From: Agrobacterium vitis
Lineage (GTDB): Bacteria > Pseudomonadota > Alphaproteobacteria > Rhizobiales > Rhizobiaceae
Reading direction: 5' to 3'
Assembly: GCF_013426735.1 (NCBI RefSeq)
Contig: NZ_AP023272.1
Location: 1,346,501 to 1,410,500, forward strand
DNA length: 64,000 nucleotides
Part shown: positions 16,975-27,054 of the stretch, piece by piece
Numbering within the stretch: the first letter of the stretch is position 1
Layout of the letters: the number at the start of each line of letters is the position of its first letter
The notes under the pieces: model-generated
Databases searched by the model: none
Seen by the model: the letters and a program-made list of their open reading frames with translations, nothing else
Told to the model about the DNA's origin: nothing
Position numbers and translations under genes: made by a program

Positions 16975-18012
16975 TTATATTAGAAATATCGAAAATTTTA
17001 CACCCGCACCGGTGGTGGCAAATGTGGCCGTGCCATTATGCAACAGGCTAATTTCCGCTCCGGCCTCCAGCGTGATCAGGGCTGTCGCATGCGTTTCTGT
17101 AGTGGCGGCGGTGGTGCCAACGGTCATCTTTGCAAGGCTCGTCTGGGCGCTATCCACTACGGTAGCCGTATAGGTGTTGGTGGCTGTGGTGGAGAGGGTG
17201 AGAGTGATCACGTACAGCCCTGCGACTGGCACTTTCAGGCTTTGGCCATTGCCGCTTGCCGTGGCGGTGGCAAGCAGCACGTTGCCCTGGCTGATGGCCA
17301 GCCCGTTAAAGCCGGTGACCATGCCGCTGGTAACCGCAAGGGACGGGCTGGTCAGTTCGGCCCTGGCGGCGGGTCTTGCGGGCTGGGTGACCGTGCCGTC
17401 GCCGCTAATCAGCAGGGCGGTGGTCCAACTGCCACTGTCATTGCAGACTTTGATGCTGAACTGGTCCGAGCCGGCCAGCCCCATTTCGGCGCGGCCTTGC
17501 CAGTTGGACTGATAAAGAAGCGTTGCCGTATTGCTCTCGCCCGCCTTGTTGAGTTTGAACCTGTTGTCACCACCGGCATGATTGAAAAGTACGGCATCGC
17601 TCGACACGGCCAGCCGGTTGGTATCGTCAGCCGTGGCATTGATACCAAGCCGGGAAAAGGTGGCCGTGTCGGGCAGGGCGAGATCCTGCCAGGCCGTGCC
17701 ATCATAGGTCTGCAATCGGCCCGTTGCGCGGACATAAGCGCGCCAGCCGGCGGCGGGTGCCAGGAAAGCCCAGCTGTCATCCTGCCAGGCGGCGATATGC
17801 GCTTCCTTGCCAGCCCAGGCATCCGTCGCGGTAGCGGCAACCCAGTAACAGGTGCCAGCGGCAGGAGAGGTGGGTGGCGTGGTAAGTGTGCCTTCAATTA
17901 CCAACTGCGTCACCGCATCCAGAACCAGCAGTGCTTCGTTATGGGTGACATGTTTCTGGGCCTGGGAGGGCAGGATATAAGGCAAATCGAGGCGTGGACT
18001 ATTGTCTGCCAT
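16975..18012 (-). CDS. DUF2793 protein with possible C1q-like C-terminus
   Basis: A 345-residue protein. The N-terminal half (about 1-125; LPYILPSQAQKHVTHNEAL near the start) matches DUF2793, a domain found in phage and rhizobial surface proteins. The C-terminal ~110 residues, with VAGLYVITLTLS ... LITLEAGAEISLL ... VKFSIFLI, look like a C1q/TNF jelly roll. No signal peptide is visible. I start at 18012 because GGAGACGACACC precedes this ATG; an upstream frame to 18057 adds 15 residues. No phage genes surround it, so a tail-fibre role is not supported; a surface or secreted role is possible. Confidence 0.75.
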   Translation of the reverse strand: MADNSPRLDLPYILPSQAQKHVTHNEALLVLDAVTQLVIEGTLTTPPTSPAAGTCYWVAATATDAWAGKEAHIAAWQDDSWAFLAPAAGWRAYVRATGRLQTYDGTAWQDLALPDTATFSRLGINATADDTNRLAVSSDAVLFNHAGGDNRFKLNKAGESNTATLLYQSNWQGRAEMGLAGSDQFSIKVCNDSGSWTTALLISGDGTVTQPARPAARAELTSPSLAVTSGMVTGFNGLAISQGNVLLATATASGNGQSLKVPVAGLYVITLTLSTTATNTYTATVVDSAQTSLAKMTVGTTAATTETHATALITLEAGAEISLLHNGTATFATTGAGVKFSIFLI

Positions 18013-18239
18013 GGTGTCGTCTCCATCAATGTGGAGCGATATCCGGTTGGCAAGCAAGACCGGGCCGGAGATCGCATCCTGTCAAAATCCGGAGCTGGCC
18101 AAGCCGATGGGATCAGCAAGCCAGCTCCAGCGCTCGCGCCATTATCGGCGCGACCGTTTGACGGTGGATAAGACCGGCAGGAGAGATATGATTTTTCAGG
18201 TAATTCCCGGTTTCGCGTTCACCGGGGAAGGCTGAAGGC

Positions 18240-19022
18240 TCAGGCCTGTTTGCCGCCCCAGGCGATGAAGGAGGGATTGGCGAAGTCGCTGTCATCGATC
18301 TGATCGCGTTTGCCGTAGAGCAGCGGCGCACCGTCTGGTCCGACTGTCATGCCACCCGCGGCCCGCAGCACGGCGTCGCCTGCGGCTGTATCCCATTCCA
18401 TTGTTCGACCGAACCGTGGATAGACATCTGCCGCTCCTTCCGCCACCAGGCAGAATTTCAGCGATGAGCCGACGGAACGGGTATCTGTTATGGCGTGATT
18501 TACCAGGAATTCTTCGGTTTCCGGGCCGCTATGGGCGCGGCTGGCGACTGCAATCAACGTGCGCGAGGGGGTGCGGACCGTGATGGACTGTCGCGAAACC
18601 GATTGGAAATTGGCATCGATTTCGATCTTGAGAGCGCCACTACGGTCGCCAATATAGGCTTGGCCGCGCGCCGGAGCATAGACGATACCCATGACCGGAA
18701 CACCGGCCTCGATCAGCGCGATATTGACCGTGAAATCGGAGCTTTTACGAATGAATTCCTTGGTGCCATCAAGGGGATCGACCAGAATAAAGGGCTGGTC
18801 CCTGGTCTGGGGAATGTTGCCGGCGGCAACGGCTTCCTCTGCCACAACGGGAATGGCGGGAAACTGCGCAGCCAGGGCGGCAAGAATGATCGCTTCCGCC
18901 CGCTCATCAGCCTCGGTCACTGGTGAGGCATCGCTTTTGGTGCGCACCGTTGGGCCATTGTGGAACACGTCCATAATATCGCGCCCAGCGGCTATTGCCG
19001 CCTTTTCAAACAAATCAATCAC
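18240..19022 (-). CDS. cysQ: 3'(2'),5'-bisphosphate nucleotidase CysQ
   Basis: A 260-residue inositol-monophosphatase-fold enzyme that hydrolyses PAP to AMP, clearing the by-product of sulfate transfer. The metal-binding motifs are intact: VVAEE (about residues 59-63), DPLDGTKEF (about 82-90) and EWDTAAGDA near the C-terminus. The start at 19022 is GTG with GAGGAAC 5-8 nt upstream; a nearby ATG is in another frame and stops at once. It lies 73 bp after cysC and is probably co-transcribed with it, forming a PAPS-making and PAP-clearing pair. Confidence 0.9.
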   Translation of the reverse strand: MIDLFEKAAIAAGRDIMDVFHNGPTVRTKSDASPVTEADERAEAIILAALAAQFPAIPVVAEEAVAAGNIPQTRDQPFILVDPLDGTKEFIRKSSDFTVNIALIEAGVPVMGIVYAPARGQAYIGDRSGALKIEIDANFQSVSRQSITVRTPSRTLIAVASRAHSGPETEEFLVNHAITDTRSVGSSLKFCLVAEGAADVYPRFGRTMEWDTAAGDAVLRAAGGMTVGPDGAPLLYGKRDQIDDSDFANPSFIAWGGKQA

Positions 19023-19095
19023 GTCATGTTCCTCAAAATACGCAGGCTACACGATACGTGTTCAATTTTTCCACTCTATTTGTCCATGTCTTCTG

Positions 19096-19740
19096 TCAGG
19101 CAGGTGCGGTTTCGGTGAGATAACCAATCACCTGGTTGGCCATTTCCGTTGGAGTGGCCTGCGCGGTCTTCAAATGAATATCCGGATTTTGCGGCGCCTC
19201 GTAACTGGAACTGACCCCGGTAAACTGCTTGATCTCTCCCATCAGCGCCCGGCGATAAAGGCCCTTCGGATCGCGCCGCATGCATTCCTGCAAGGGCGTA
19301 TCGATAAAAACTTCGATGAATTCACCGTCTGCCATCAAGGCGCGGGCCATGTCGCGGTCGGCCTGAAAGGGGGAGATGAAAGAGACGATCACGATCAGGC
19401 CTGCATCCGCCATCAGCTTGGCGACTTCTGCCACCCGCCGGATATTTTCCACCCTGTCGGCATCGGAAAAGCCCAGATCGCGGTTCAATCCGTGGCGGAC
19501 ATTGTCGCCGTCCAGAATATAGGTGTGGTATCCTTGGCCGTGCAGTTGGCTTTCCAGGGCGTTGGCGACAGTGGATTTTCCCGAACCCGAAAGCCCCGTC
19601 AGCCAGATCACCCGGGGATGCTGGCGTTTGATGATAGCGCGCGCCTCCCGGCGAACTTGTAATTGCTGGACGACGATGTTTTGCTGTGACGTTATGATCG
19701 TCCTCGTGTCATGTGCCCTTGTGTCATGCGCTGCTATCAT
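19096..19740 (-). CDS. cysC: Adenylyl-sulfate kinase CysC
   Basis: A 214-residue APS kinase that phosphorylates APS to PAPS, the universal sulfuryl donor. The P-loop GLSGSGKS lies near residues 49-56, and the APS-binding motif [16 protein letters not shown] near 76-91. It is a stand-alone kinase, not fused to CysN as in NodQ. PAPS here may feed assimilation or sulfation of surface polysaccharide, given the sugar transferase nearby; that is inference. The ribosome site (GGGGAAAC) is about 11 nt from the ATG, so the start is approximate. Confidence 0.9.
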   Translation of the reverse strand: MIAAHDTRAHDTRTIITSQQNIVVQQLQVRREARAIIKRQHPRVIWLTGLSGSGKSTVANALESQLHGQGYHTYILDGDNVRHGLNRDLGFSDADRVENIRRVAEVAKLMADAGLIVIVSFISPFQADRDMARALMADGEFIEVFIDTPLQECMRRDPKGLYRRALMGEIKQFTGVSSSYEAPQNPDIHLKTAQATPTEMANQVIGYLTETAPA

Positions 19741-20197
19741 CTTTCGGCGTTTCCCCTCGAAACGATGGCCATCACGTTTCTGCCGTCTGCGTGCAGATGG
19801 TTGTTTTATAACGATTGAATCGACGAATGAAAATGCCTGTTTATTGCCATTTTATATGAAGGCATCAAGGAGAGGACCGCATCCCCAGCTTTGACGAATG
19901 TCAAGTATCTCAAATTGATCAAAATCTTGAGGCACTTGAAAAGGAAATACCCAGCGTCATTTTCAATGGACGCCTCGTATTTCTTTCCACAGAACCGTGT
20001 GATCGACACCGCAAAGGGGGGTAGCATTTTAGTTTGTGATAGGATTGAACAAAGCAGAGCCGTCAAGGGCAAGCGGCAATGCTTGCCCTGTCGCTTTACT
20101 GCATAATTCCTTAAAGCGGAATTCATTTAAATCGAGAATTATGCAGCAGATGTAAGGGGTTACCGCGCCACCACTCGGGCAAAAATCCCGATCCTCG
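19741..20197. other. Gene-free region upstream of cysC
   Basis: About 457 bp. It holds palindrome copy C (19902-19938) and AT-rich DNA likely carrying the cysC promoter, and the 3' flank of the MFS pump gene. A 71-codon frame at 19891-20106 has no usable ribosome-binding site. Confidence 0.5.
19902..19938. repeat. CTCAA/TTGAG-type palindrome, copy C
   Basis: CAAGTATCTCAA pairs with TTGAGGCACTTG with two mismatches around a 13-nt spacer. The same core occurs in copies A and B. It lies ~165 bp upstream of cysC. Confidence 0.5.
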
Positions 20198-21403
20198 TCA
20201 GGCTTTTTCGGGAACTGTTGTCTCTTGCCGGTCCTCGAAAAATACCTGGGTGACAAGGACGGCCAGGATACCGCAACCGGCCATGACGCAGACCAGAGGC
20301 AGGGCGGTGCCGTTTTCCACCAACCCGAGGACAAAACTGGACAGGGCGCCTGCGCCAAAGGAAAGGCCTCCCGCCAGGGCGGCGGCGGTCCCGGCAATGG
20401 AGCCATGGGCTTCCATTGCCAGCACGTTGCAACCCGGCATGATGCCGCCGATGGACATGACGAGAATAAACATCAGGATGCAGGTGACCGTCAGGCTATC
20501 GGTGCCGGTCAGCTGGGTGGCGACCAGTATCAGGGCGATAACCGTATAGAGCAGCACGGAGCCGCGTACCGCAGCCTTGACACCGAACCGTGTGGCAAAC
20601 CGGTTGCAGATCTGCGTGCCGATGCCAAGGCCGATTGCGTTGGTGCTGAAGATAATCGAGTAACTGATGGCCGAAAGCCCGTAGACCGTCATCAGCATGA
20701 ATGACGACCCGGCGATATAGGCGAAGAACCCGCCCTGCACGAGCGCCATGGTGCCAGCATAGGGGATGAAATTGCGGCTGATCAGCAAGCCGCCATAGGT
20801 GATGAGGGCGCGGCTGGGCTTACTGGAAGCGCGGTCGGCCGGCAACCGGGTTTCGGGAAGCCAGAGCGCAACGACCACGAAGCACAGCGCCGCATAGCAG
20901 CCGAGCAATACAAAAATCATCTGCCAATTGGCTATTTTCAGAATGAGACTGCCGGCGAAGGGTGCGAGGATCGGGGCGACGCCGATGACCAGCATCACCA
21001 TGGACATCAGCTTTGTGGCGGCAGGGCCGGTATGCGTGTCGCGGATGATGGCTGTTCCGATGACCATGCCAATCGAGCCGCCCACGCCCTGCATGAAGCG
21101 CCATACCAGCAATTGCTCGCCAGTCGTTGCGGTCAGGCAGCCGAACGAGGACAGGCAGAAGATCGCCAATGCCACATAAATTATCGGCTTACGGCCGGTT
21201 CTGTCGGAAATCGGTCCGTAGAACATTTGCCCGATGGTGAAGCCGGAAAAGAACGTCATGACGGACAACTGGATCGTCGCGGCTGTGGTCGATAAGCTCG
21301 TGGCCATCAGCGGCATGGCGCCCAGATACATATCTGTTGCAAGCGGCCCGATGGCACAGATCATGCCGATCGAGATGGCCAGGAAGAGGGTTTTTCGGTT
21401 CAT
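20198..21403 (-). CDS. Bcr/CflA-family drug efflux MFS transporter
   Basis: A 401-residue, 12-segment MFS protein of the Bcr/CflA drug:proton antiporter type. GPISDRTGRKP (loop 2-3) and RFMQGVGGSIG (TM4-5) are characteristic motifs. It should export drugs or other small hydrophobic compounds across the inner membrane. I start at 21403, where CAGGA precedes the ATG; the frame from 21493 adds 30 basic, unlikely residues. It is divergent from the TetR gene, whose tandem operators (21650-21697) lie ~250 bp away. A large hairpin sits in its leader (21501-21549). Confidence 0.88.
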   Translation of the reverse strand: MNRKTLFLAISIGMICAIGPLATDMYLGAMPLMATSLSTTAATIQLSVMTFFSGFTIGQMFYGPISDRTGRKPIIYVALAIFCLSSFGCLTATTGEQLLVWRFMQGVGGSIGMVIGTAIIRDTHTGPAATKLMSMVMLVIGVAPILAPFAGSLILKIANWQMIFVLLGCYAALCFVVVALWLPETRLPADRASSKPSRALITYGGLLISRNFIPYAGTMALVQGGFFAYIAGSSFMLMTVYGLSAISYSIIFSTNAIGLGIGTQICNRFATRFGVKAAVRGSVLLYTVIALILVATQLTGTDSLTVTCILMFILVMSIGGIMPGCNVLAMEAHGSIAGTAAALAGGLSFGAGALSSFVLGLVENGTALPLVCVMAGCGILAVLVTQVFFEDRQETTVPEKA

Positions 21404-21500
21404 TTTCAATTTCCTGAATCTGACCATGCCCGTCATACATCTTTGCCGCGCCGCACATGAACCACCATGCGCTTGCCTGACGCATTCGCGCATTTGAGAT

Positions 21501-21549
21501 GCTGCATGATTTTTACCCTGAACCGCCGCGGTTCAGAAAATCATGCAGC
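21501..21549 (-). other. Stem-loop in the leader of the Bcr/CflA pump gene
   Basis: Outer arms GCTGCATGATTTT and AAAATCATGCAGC (13 bp) enclose an inner stem CTGAACCG/CGGTTCAG with a CCG loop and a 4-nt bulge. It lies ~100-145 nt upstream of the pump start. It could be an attenuator, an mRNA stabiliser or a palindromic repeat. Confidence 0.65.
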
Positions 21550-21649
21550 AACTCGCCTTTGGTCTGTTGTTTGCGCAGTCGTCTAGACGTTTGAATCCCG
21601 CAGAATTGATCTTTTACCATTTCGGAAGGATAAATTATGCGGTAAGCAT

Positions 21650-21697
21650 GGAAACGTTGTCGTTTCCTCCCGACGATCAGGAAACGCTTTCGTTTCC
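21650..21697. promoter_or_regulatory. Tandem TetR operators
   Basis: Two 18-bp palindromes, GGAAACG-TTGT-CGTTTCC (21650-21667) and GGAAACG-CTTT-CGTTTCC (21680-21697), share identical 7-bp arms and are spaced exactly 30 bp apart, about three helical turns. They lie just upstream of the TetR gene, predicting autorepression and control of the divergent pump. Confidence 0.8.
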
Positions 21698-21727
21698 GTT
21701 TGTCAAGTCGAAAGTGTGAGAAGACCG

Positions 21728-22354
21728 ATGTCCGAACAGCAGCGAGTGATCATGCGCCTGCCGGTCATGCCGGATGAGGAACGGCGTGAGCGTATTCTGA
21801 AAGCTGCCGAAGTGGTGTTTGACACTATGGGCTTTGGCGATGCGACCATGGAGGAGGTGGCGCGTCTGGCTGGCATGGCGAAAAAGACCGTCTACCGGTT
21901 CTTTCCCGATAAGCGCTGCTTGTTCACGGCGCTGATCCAGTCTCATGATCAGTTGCAGATCGAAATCGGCGGCCAGCGTGGGCAAACGGCGGACCCGCGT
22001 GAGAGAGTGCGGCTGGCGCTCGAGGCTTTGGCACGGTTCGTCCTGTCGCCACGCCAGATTCTGGTGACCCGGCTGATCATTGCCGAAGCGGGCAAGCATC
22101 CCGGCCTGACCCGGCAGTTTTACGAGGATTGTGTCGAGAATTTTCGAGCCTTTCTGGCGCAGGAACTGGATTTCCACGTTGCGGGCAGCGCATGCGAGGC
22201 GGTTGATCGCCGCGATATTGCCGACATCTTTGTCGGGGCGGTTCTGGGGCCGTTGCAGACGAAGGTTCTGATGTTCGGCAAGCAGGCAGAGGATCTTGAC
22301 AGCGAGATCCGCATGCGTGTGGACCTGGCGCTGCGGCTGCTGATGCCTTCGTAA
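21728..22354 (+). CDS. TetR/AcrR-family transcriptional repressor
   Basis: A 208-residue regulator. The N-terminal domain has the TetR helix-turn-helix (ATMEEVARLAGMAKKTVYRF, about residues 38-57 from the first ATG); the C-terminal domain is a helical ligand pocket. It probably represses itself and the divergent Bcr/CflA pump through the two palindromes at 21650-21697, released by a pump substrate. The ATG at 21728 is preferred; one at 21716 is also possible. It is monocistronic, 262 bp before livH. Confidence 0.88.
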   Translation: MSEQQRVIMRLPVMPDEERRERILKAAEVVFDTMGFGDATMEEVARLAGMAKKTVYRFFPDKRCLFTALIQSHDQLQIEIGGQRGQTADPRERVRLALEALARFVLSPRQILVTRLIIAEAGKHPGLTRQFYEDCVENFRAFLAQELDFHVAGSACEAVDRRDIADIFVGAVLGPLQTKVLMFGKQAEDLDSEIRMRVDLALRLLMPS

Positions 22355-22616
22355 AAAACGACGAAACCATCCGCGTTTTTTTCATTCGGCAAGTTGGTCC
22401 GGAGTCATCTGCGCGCTTTTTGAGCGCAATTCCAGGTTTAATGCCGAATTTGTGCAAAAACTGCCGATATCTTGAGCAATTGACAGAAAAATACGCGCTG
22501 CAAAGCTTTTAGGCTTCACATTTTTGTCGAAACCGATATCAAATCCCTCCAACACGAAGAACCCGAATGGGACAACATATGGATGCTGCGCTTGATCGGC
22601 ATCCGGGGGATAATGT

Positions 22617-23519
22617 ATGGATTATTTCATCCAGCAGCTTATCAACGGGCTGACGCTTGGCTCGATTTATGGCCTGGTGGCGATTGGCTATACGATGGTC
22701 TACGGGATCGTCGGCATGATCAACTTTGCCCATGGCGATATCTTCATGCTCGGTGGTTTTGCGGCCTTGATTGTTTTTTTGCTTCTCACGACATTTTTTG
22801 CAGGCATTCCAGTGGCTTTGGCGCTGCTGATCATGTTGGTTGTATCAATGTTGATGACCGGTTTGTGGAACTGGACCATTGAGCGGGTCGCCTATCGACC
22901 CTTGCGCGGGTCCTTCCGGCTGGCGCCGCTGATTACGGCGATCGGCATGTCGATTGCGCTGTCCAACTTTATTCAGGTCGCGCAAGGCCCTCGCAACAAG
23001 CCAATTCCGGCGCTGGTCAATGACGTCTATCATTTCGGCGCCATCACGGTGTCGCTGAAGCAGATGATCATCGTTGCGGTAACGGCGGTGCTGCTGGCGG
23101 CCTTCTGGTATATTGTCAACAAGACGCCGCTTGGCCGGGCTCAGCGCGCCACCGAGCAGGACCGCAAGATGGCGGCCCTTTTGGGCGTCGATGTCGATAG
23201 AACCATTTCCGTCACCTTTGTGATGGGAGCGGCGCTGGCGGCGGTGGCTGGTACCATGTATCTGATGTATTACGGGGTTGCCTCTTTTACCGATGGCTTC
23301 ATTCCCGGCGTCAAGGCCTTTACGGCGGCGGTTCTGGGCGGCATCGGCTCTTTGCCGGGCGCAGTCCTCGGCGGCTTGCTGATTGGTCTGATCGAATCCC
23401 TGTGGTCAGCCTATTTCACCATCGCCTACAAGGATGTCGCCACGTTCGGCATCCTGGCTTTTGTGCTGATTTTCAAACCGACCGGCATCCTGGGCCGTCC
23501 CGAAGTCGAGAAGGTCTGA
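22617..23519 (+). CDS. livH: Branched-chain amino-acid ABC permease LivH
   Basis: A 300-residue inner-membrane permease with about eight segments (FIQQLINGLTLGSIYGLVAI at the N-terminus) and the LivH-type loop PLGRAQRATEQDRKMAALLG that contacts the ATPases. It forms a heterodimer with LivM to import branched-chain or other amino acids. GGGGG lies 7 nt before the ATG at 22617. First gene of livH-livM-livG-livF, with livM 4 bp after it. Upstream 262 bp contain no other gene and probably the operon promoter. Confidence 0.93.
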   Translation: MDYFIQQLINGLTLGSIYGLVAIGYTMVYGIVGMINFAHGDIFMLGGFAALIVFLLLTTFFAGIPVALALLIMLVVSMLMTGLWNWTIERVAYRPLRGSFRLAPLITAIGMSIALSNFIQVAQGPRNKPIPALVNDVYHFGAITVSLKQMIIVAVTAVLLAAFWYIVNKTPLGRAQRATEQDRKMAALLGVDVDRTISVTFVMGAALAAVAGTMYLMYYGVASFTDGFIPGVKAFTAAVLGGIGSLPGAVLGGLLIGLIESLWSAYFTIAYKDVATFGILAFVLIFKPTGILGRPEVEKV

Positions 23520-23523
23520 GATC

Positions 23524-24909
23524 ATGGCAAATGTGGACGTTTCTGTCGTCAAGGCGCAGCCCGGCCTGATGGCGCGGGCATTGAAAGAAGCCGTGTTCGC
23601 AGGCTTGCTGGCGCTCGGCCTGTTCGTGCTGTTCATCGGAATCAAGACCGACCAGGACATCAACAATGCCCTCGTCTGGTATACGCGCTGGGGTCTTCTA
23701 TCTATTTTCGTGGCGATTGCCGCTGTTGGCCGGTTTGCCGTGGTCGCTGTCTTGCGCCCCTGGTCGACGGCGCGCAAGGCGCAGGCGTCTGCAAAGCCCG
23801 CCACTGACGCCCGCCCGTCTTTGTTCAAGACCCATTTCCTGAAGATCGCGCTTGTGGCGCTGATCCTCTATCCGCCGGTCATTCTCTTTCTGGTCGGCAC
23901 GCAGGGTTCGCTGAAATATGTCGATAATTTCGGCATCCAGATCCTGATCTACGTCATGCTCGCCTGGGGATTGAACATCGTTGTCGGCCTGGCCGGGCTG
24001 CTCGATCTCGGCTATGTCGCCTTCTACGCGGTCGGGGCCTATTCCTACGCGCTGCTGTCGCAGCATTTTGGCCTGTCCTTCTGGCTGCTGCTGCCGATAT
24101 CAGGCATTCTGGCCGCCTTCTGGGGCATCATACTCGGCTTTCCGGTGCTGCGTCTGCGGGGAGATTACCTCGCCATCGTCACGCTGGCCTTCGGGGAAAT
24201 CATTCGGTTGGTGCTGATCAACTGGACGGATGTCACCCAGGGCACGTTCGGTGTATCGGGCATTCCCAAGGCGACGCTGTTCGGCATTCCCTTCGATGCC
24301 TCGGCACATGGCTTCGCCAAGACCTTCGGCCTGCCGATGTCGTCGGCCTATTACAAGATCTTCCTGTTCTATCTGGCGCTGGGGCTTTGCATGCTCACCG
24401 CCTATGTGACAATCCGGCTGCGGCGTATGCCGATTGGCCGGGCCTGGGAAGCGTTGCGCGAAGACGAGATCGCCTGCCGGTCGCTCGGTATCGACACGGT
24501 GAAGACCAAGCTGACGGCCTTTGCCATCGGTGCGATGTTTGGCGGTTTTGCCGGGTCGTTCTTTGCCGCCCGCCAAGGTTTTGTGTCGCCGGAAAGCTTC
24601 GTCTTCCTGGAATCGGCGGTTATTCTCGCCATCGTGGTTCTGGGTGGCATGGGGTCTCTGACCGGTATCGCAGTTGCGGCCATCGTCATGGTCGGTGGTA
24701 CGGAGCTGCTGCGCGAGATGGAATTCCTGAAACATGTGTTCGGACCTGATTTTACCCCTGAACTGTATCGCATGCTGCTGTTCGGCATCGCCATGGTTGT
24801 CGTCATGCTGTTCAAGCCGCGCGGCTTTGTCGGCAGCAGAGAGCCGACGGCCTTCCTGAGGGAACGCAAGGCTGTCTCCGGCAGCTTTACCAAGGAGGGT
24901 CACGGCTGA
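23524..24909 (+). CDS. livM: Branched-chain amino-acid ABC permease LivM
   Basis: A 461-residue permease partner of LivH. It is longer than core LivM because of an N-terminal extension (about residues 1-115) containing two extra membrane segments, a known feature of rhizobial and enterobacterial LivM. The core has the transporter loop PIGRAWEALREDEIACRSLG. The stop overlaps the livG start by 1 bp and AAGGAGGG lies near the 3' end for livG. Second gene of the liv operon. Confidence 0.93.
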   Translation: MANVDVSVVKAQPGLMARALKEAVFAGLLALGLFVLFIGIKTDQDINNALVWYTRWGLLSIFVAIAAVGRFAVVAVLRPWSTARKAQASAKPATDARPSLFKTHFLKIALVALILYPPVILFLVGTQGSLKYVDNFGIQILIYVMLAWGLNIVVGLAGLLDLGYVAFYAVGAYSYALLSQHFGLSFWLLLPISGILAAFWGIILGFPVLRLRGDYLAIVTLAFGEIIRLVLINWTDVTQGTFGVSGIPKATLFGIPFDASAHGFAKTFGLPMSSAYYKIFLFYLALGLCMLTAYVTIRLRRMPIGRAWEALREDEIACRSLGIDTVKTKLTAFAIGAMFGGFAGSFFAARQGFVSPESFVFLESAVILAIVVLGGMGSLTGIAVAAIVMVGGTELLREMEFLKHVFGPDFTPELYRMLLFGIAMVVVMLFKPRGFVGSREPTAFLRERKAVSGSFTKEGHG

Positions 24910-25780
24910 TGACCTCCGGGACGCAAATCATGAACAATGACCCAATTCTGACGGTCGAGCACCTGTCGATGAAATTCGGCGGCTTGATGGCCATCAACGA
25001 CTTCTCTTTTGAAGCCCGGCGCGGTGAAATTACCGCGCTGATCGGCCCGAACGGAGCGGGCAAGACCACGGTGTTCAACTGCATTACCGGCTTCTACAAG
25101 CCGACAATGGGCATGGTCACCCTGCGCCAGAAGGCCGGCAAGGAATTCCTTTTGGAACGCCTGACGGATTTCGAGATCACCAAAAAGGCCAAGGTGGCCC
25201 GAACCTTCCAGAATATCCGGTTGTTTTCCGGCCTGACCGTGCTGGAAAACCTGCTGGTTGCCCAGCACAATGCGCTGATGAAGGCCTCCGGCTATACGGT
25301 GCTCGGTCTGCTTGGCTTGCCCGCCTACAAGAAGGCGGCGGCATTGTCGATCGACAAGGCGAGGTTCTGGTTGGAGCGCGCCGATTTGATCGAGCGGGCC
25401 GACGACCCGGCTGGCGATCTGCCTTATGGTGCGCAGCGGCGCCTCGAAATCGCCCGCGCAATGTGTACGGAACCGGAATTGCTTTGCCTGGATGAGCCAG
25501 CAGCCGGCCTCAATCCACGGGAATCCCTGGCGCTCAACACTTTGCTCAATGGTATCAGGGACGAAACCGGCACATCGATCATGCTGATCGAGCACGATAT
25601 GTCGGTGGTCATGGAAATTTCCGACCATGTCGTGGTGCTGGAATATGGCCAGAAGATTTCCGATGGCACGCCTGACCACGTGAAAAACGATCCGAGGGTC
25701 ATTGCGGCCTATCTCGGTGTCGAGGATGAAGAACTGGACGACGCGATTTCCGATGTGGAAGCCGTGGCCGGAGGCAAATT

Positions 25781-25784
<4 letters not shown>
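24909..25784 (+). CDS. livG: Branched-chain amino-acid ABC ATPase LivG
   Basis: A 291-residue ATPase: Walker A GPNGAGKTT (about 54-62), signature LPYGAQRRLEIARAM, Walker B LLCLDEPAAGLNP and switch His in LIEHDMSVV. It pairs with LivF to power LivHM. The ATG at 24909 overlaps the livM stop by 1 bp and follows AAGGAGGG. A second ATG at 24930 is possible. It overlaps livF by 4 bp. The insert between the Walker A and signature regions is usual for LivG. Confidence 0.94.
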
Positions 25785-26512
<728 letters not shown>

Positions 26513-26566
26513 TCGCCGTGCCGTGCTGATAAACTGCGGATAAAAAGACCCCGGAGGGGAAATGAC

Positions 26567-26920
26567 ATGCAGGGTTTGTTTTTCGATACGGATGACCAGG
26601 TGCGGATGGTGCTGCGTTTTCTCGTGGTGCTGCTCGGTTTTTGGACCGCGTGGCGCACCGGCAAGGCCGTTGCCGAAAACTGGGAAGGCTATGGCCGGGT
26701 GGTGATCTACACGCTGCTGCTGGCGCTGGTCATGCGTTTTCTCCATCATGCCCTGTTCGCAGGGCCGATGCTGGATCTCGGTCTTTACGCGATGGATTTT
26801 GTCGTTCTGCTGGTGTTTTCGATGGTTGGTTTCCGCCAGCGGCGCACCCGCCAGATGGCCGGTAACTACTACTGGCTGTATGAAAAAACTTCCCCACTTT
26901 CCTGGAAGAAGAAAGATTGA
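26567..26920 (+). CDS. Small membrane protein in liv operon (DUF6867-like)
   Basis: A 117-residue protein with three or four hydrophobic segments and a basic C-terminal tail ([10 protein letters not shown], later SWKKKD). It resembles the uncharacterised DUF6867 proteins often found beside rhizobial liv operons, judged from memory. CCGGAGGGG lies before the ATG at 26567. It sits between livF and livJ on the same strand, so it is probably co-transcribed; a helper role in the transporter is only a guess from position. Confidence 0.75.
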   Translation: MQGLFFDTDDQVRMVLRFLVVLLGFWTAWRTGKAVAENWEGYGRVVIYTLLLALVMRFLHHALFAGPMLDLGLYAMDFVVLLVFSMVGFRQRRTRQMAGNYYWLYEKTSPLSWKKKD

Positions 26921-27054
26921 CAGCACCGTCTTTCTCGCCTCTGATGGCCGGGGAAATTGCAATAATAAAGAGTGGAAAAGTTTTCCGGCGCAATCTAGGT
27001 GGGTGTTGCGCGGGGGATCGAAATAAGCCCGCCCTAAAAACTGGGAGTATCAGA

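Noticed and set aside
16975..18012. Prophage or gene-transfer-agent remnant around DUF2793
   Set aside because: No capsid, tail, portal or integrase genes nearby; the domain alone is not enough.
17038..18171. 377-codon frame opposite the DUF2793 gene
   Set aside because: Gly-rich low-information composition, no ribosome site, and the opposite strand encodes a recognisable domain.
19891..20106. 71-codon frame upstream of cysC
   Set aside because: No nearby ribosome site; it covers a palindromic repeat.
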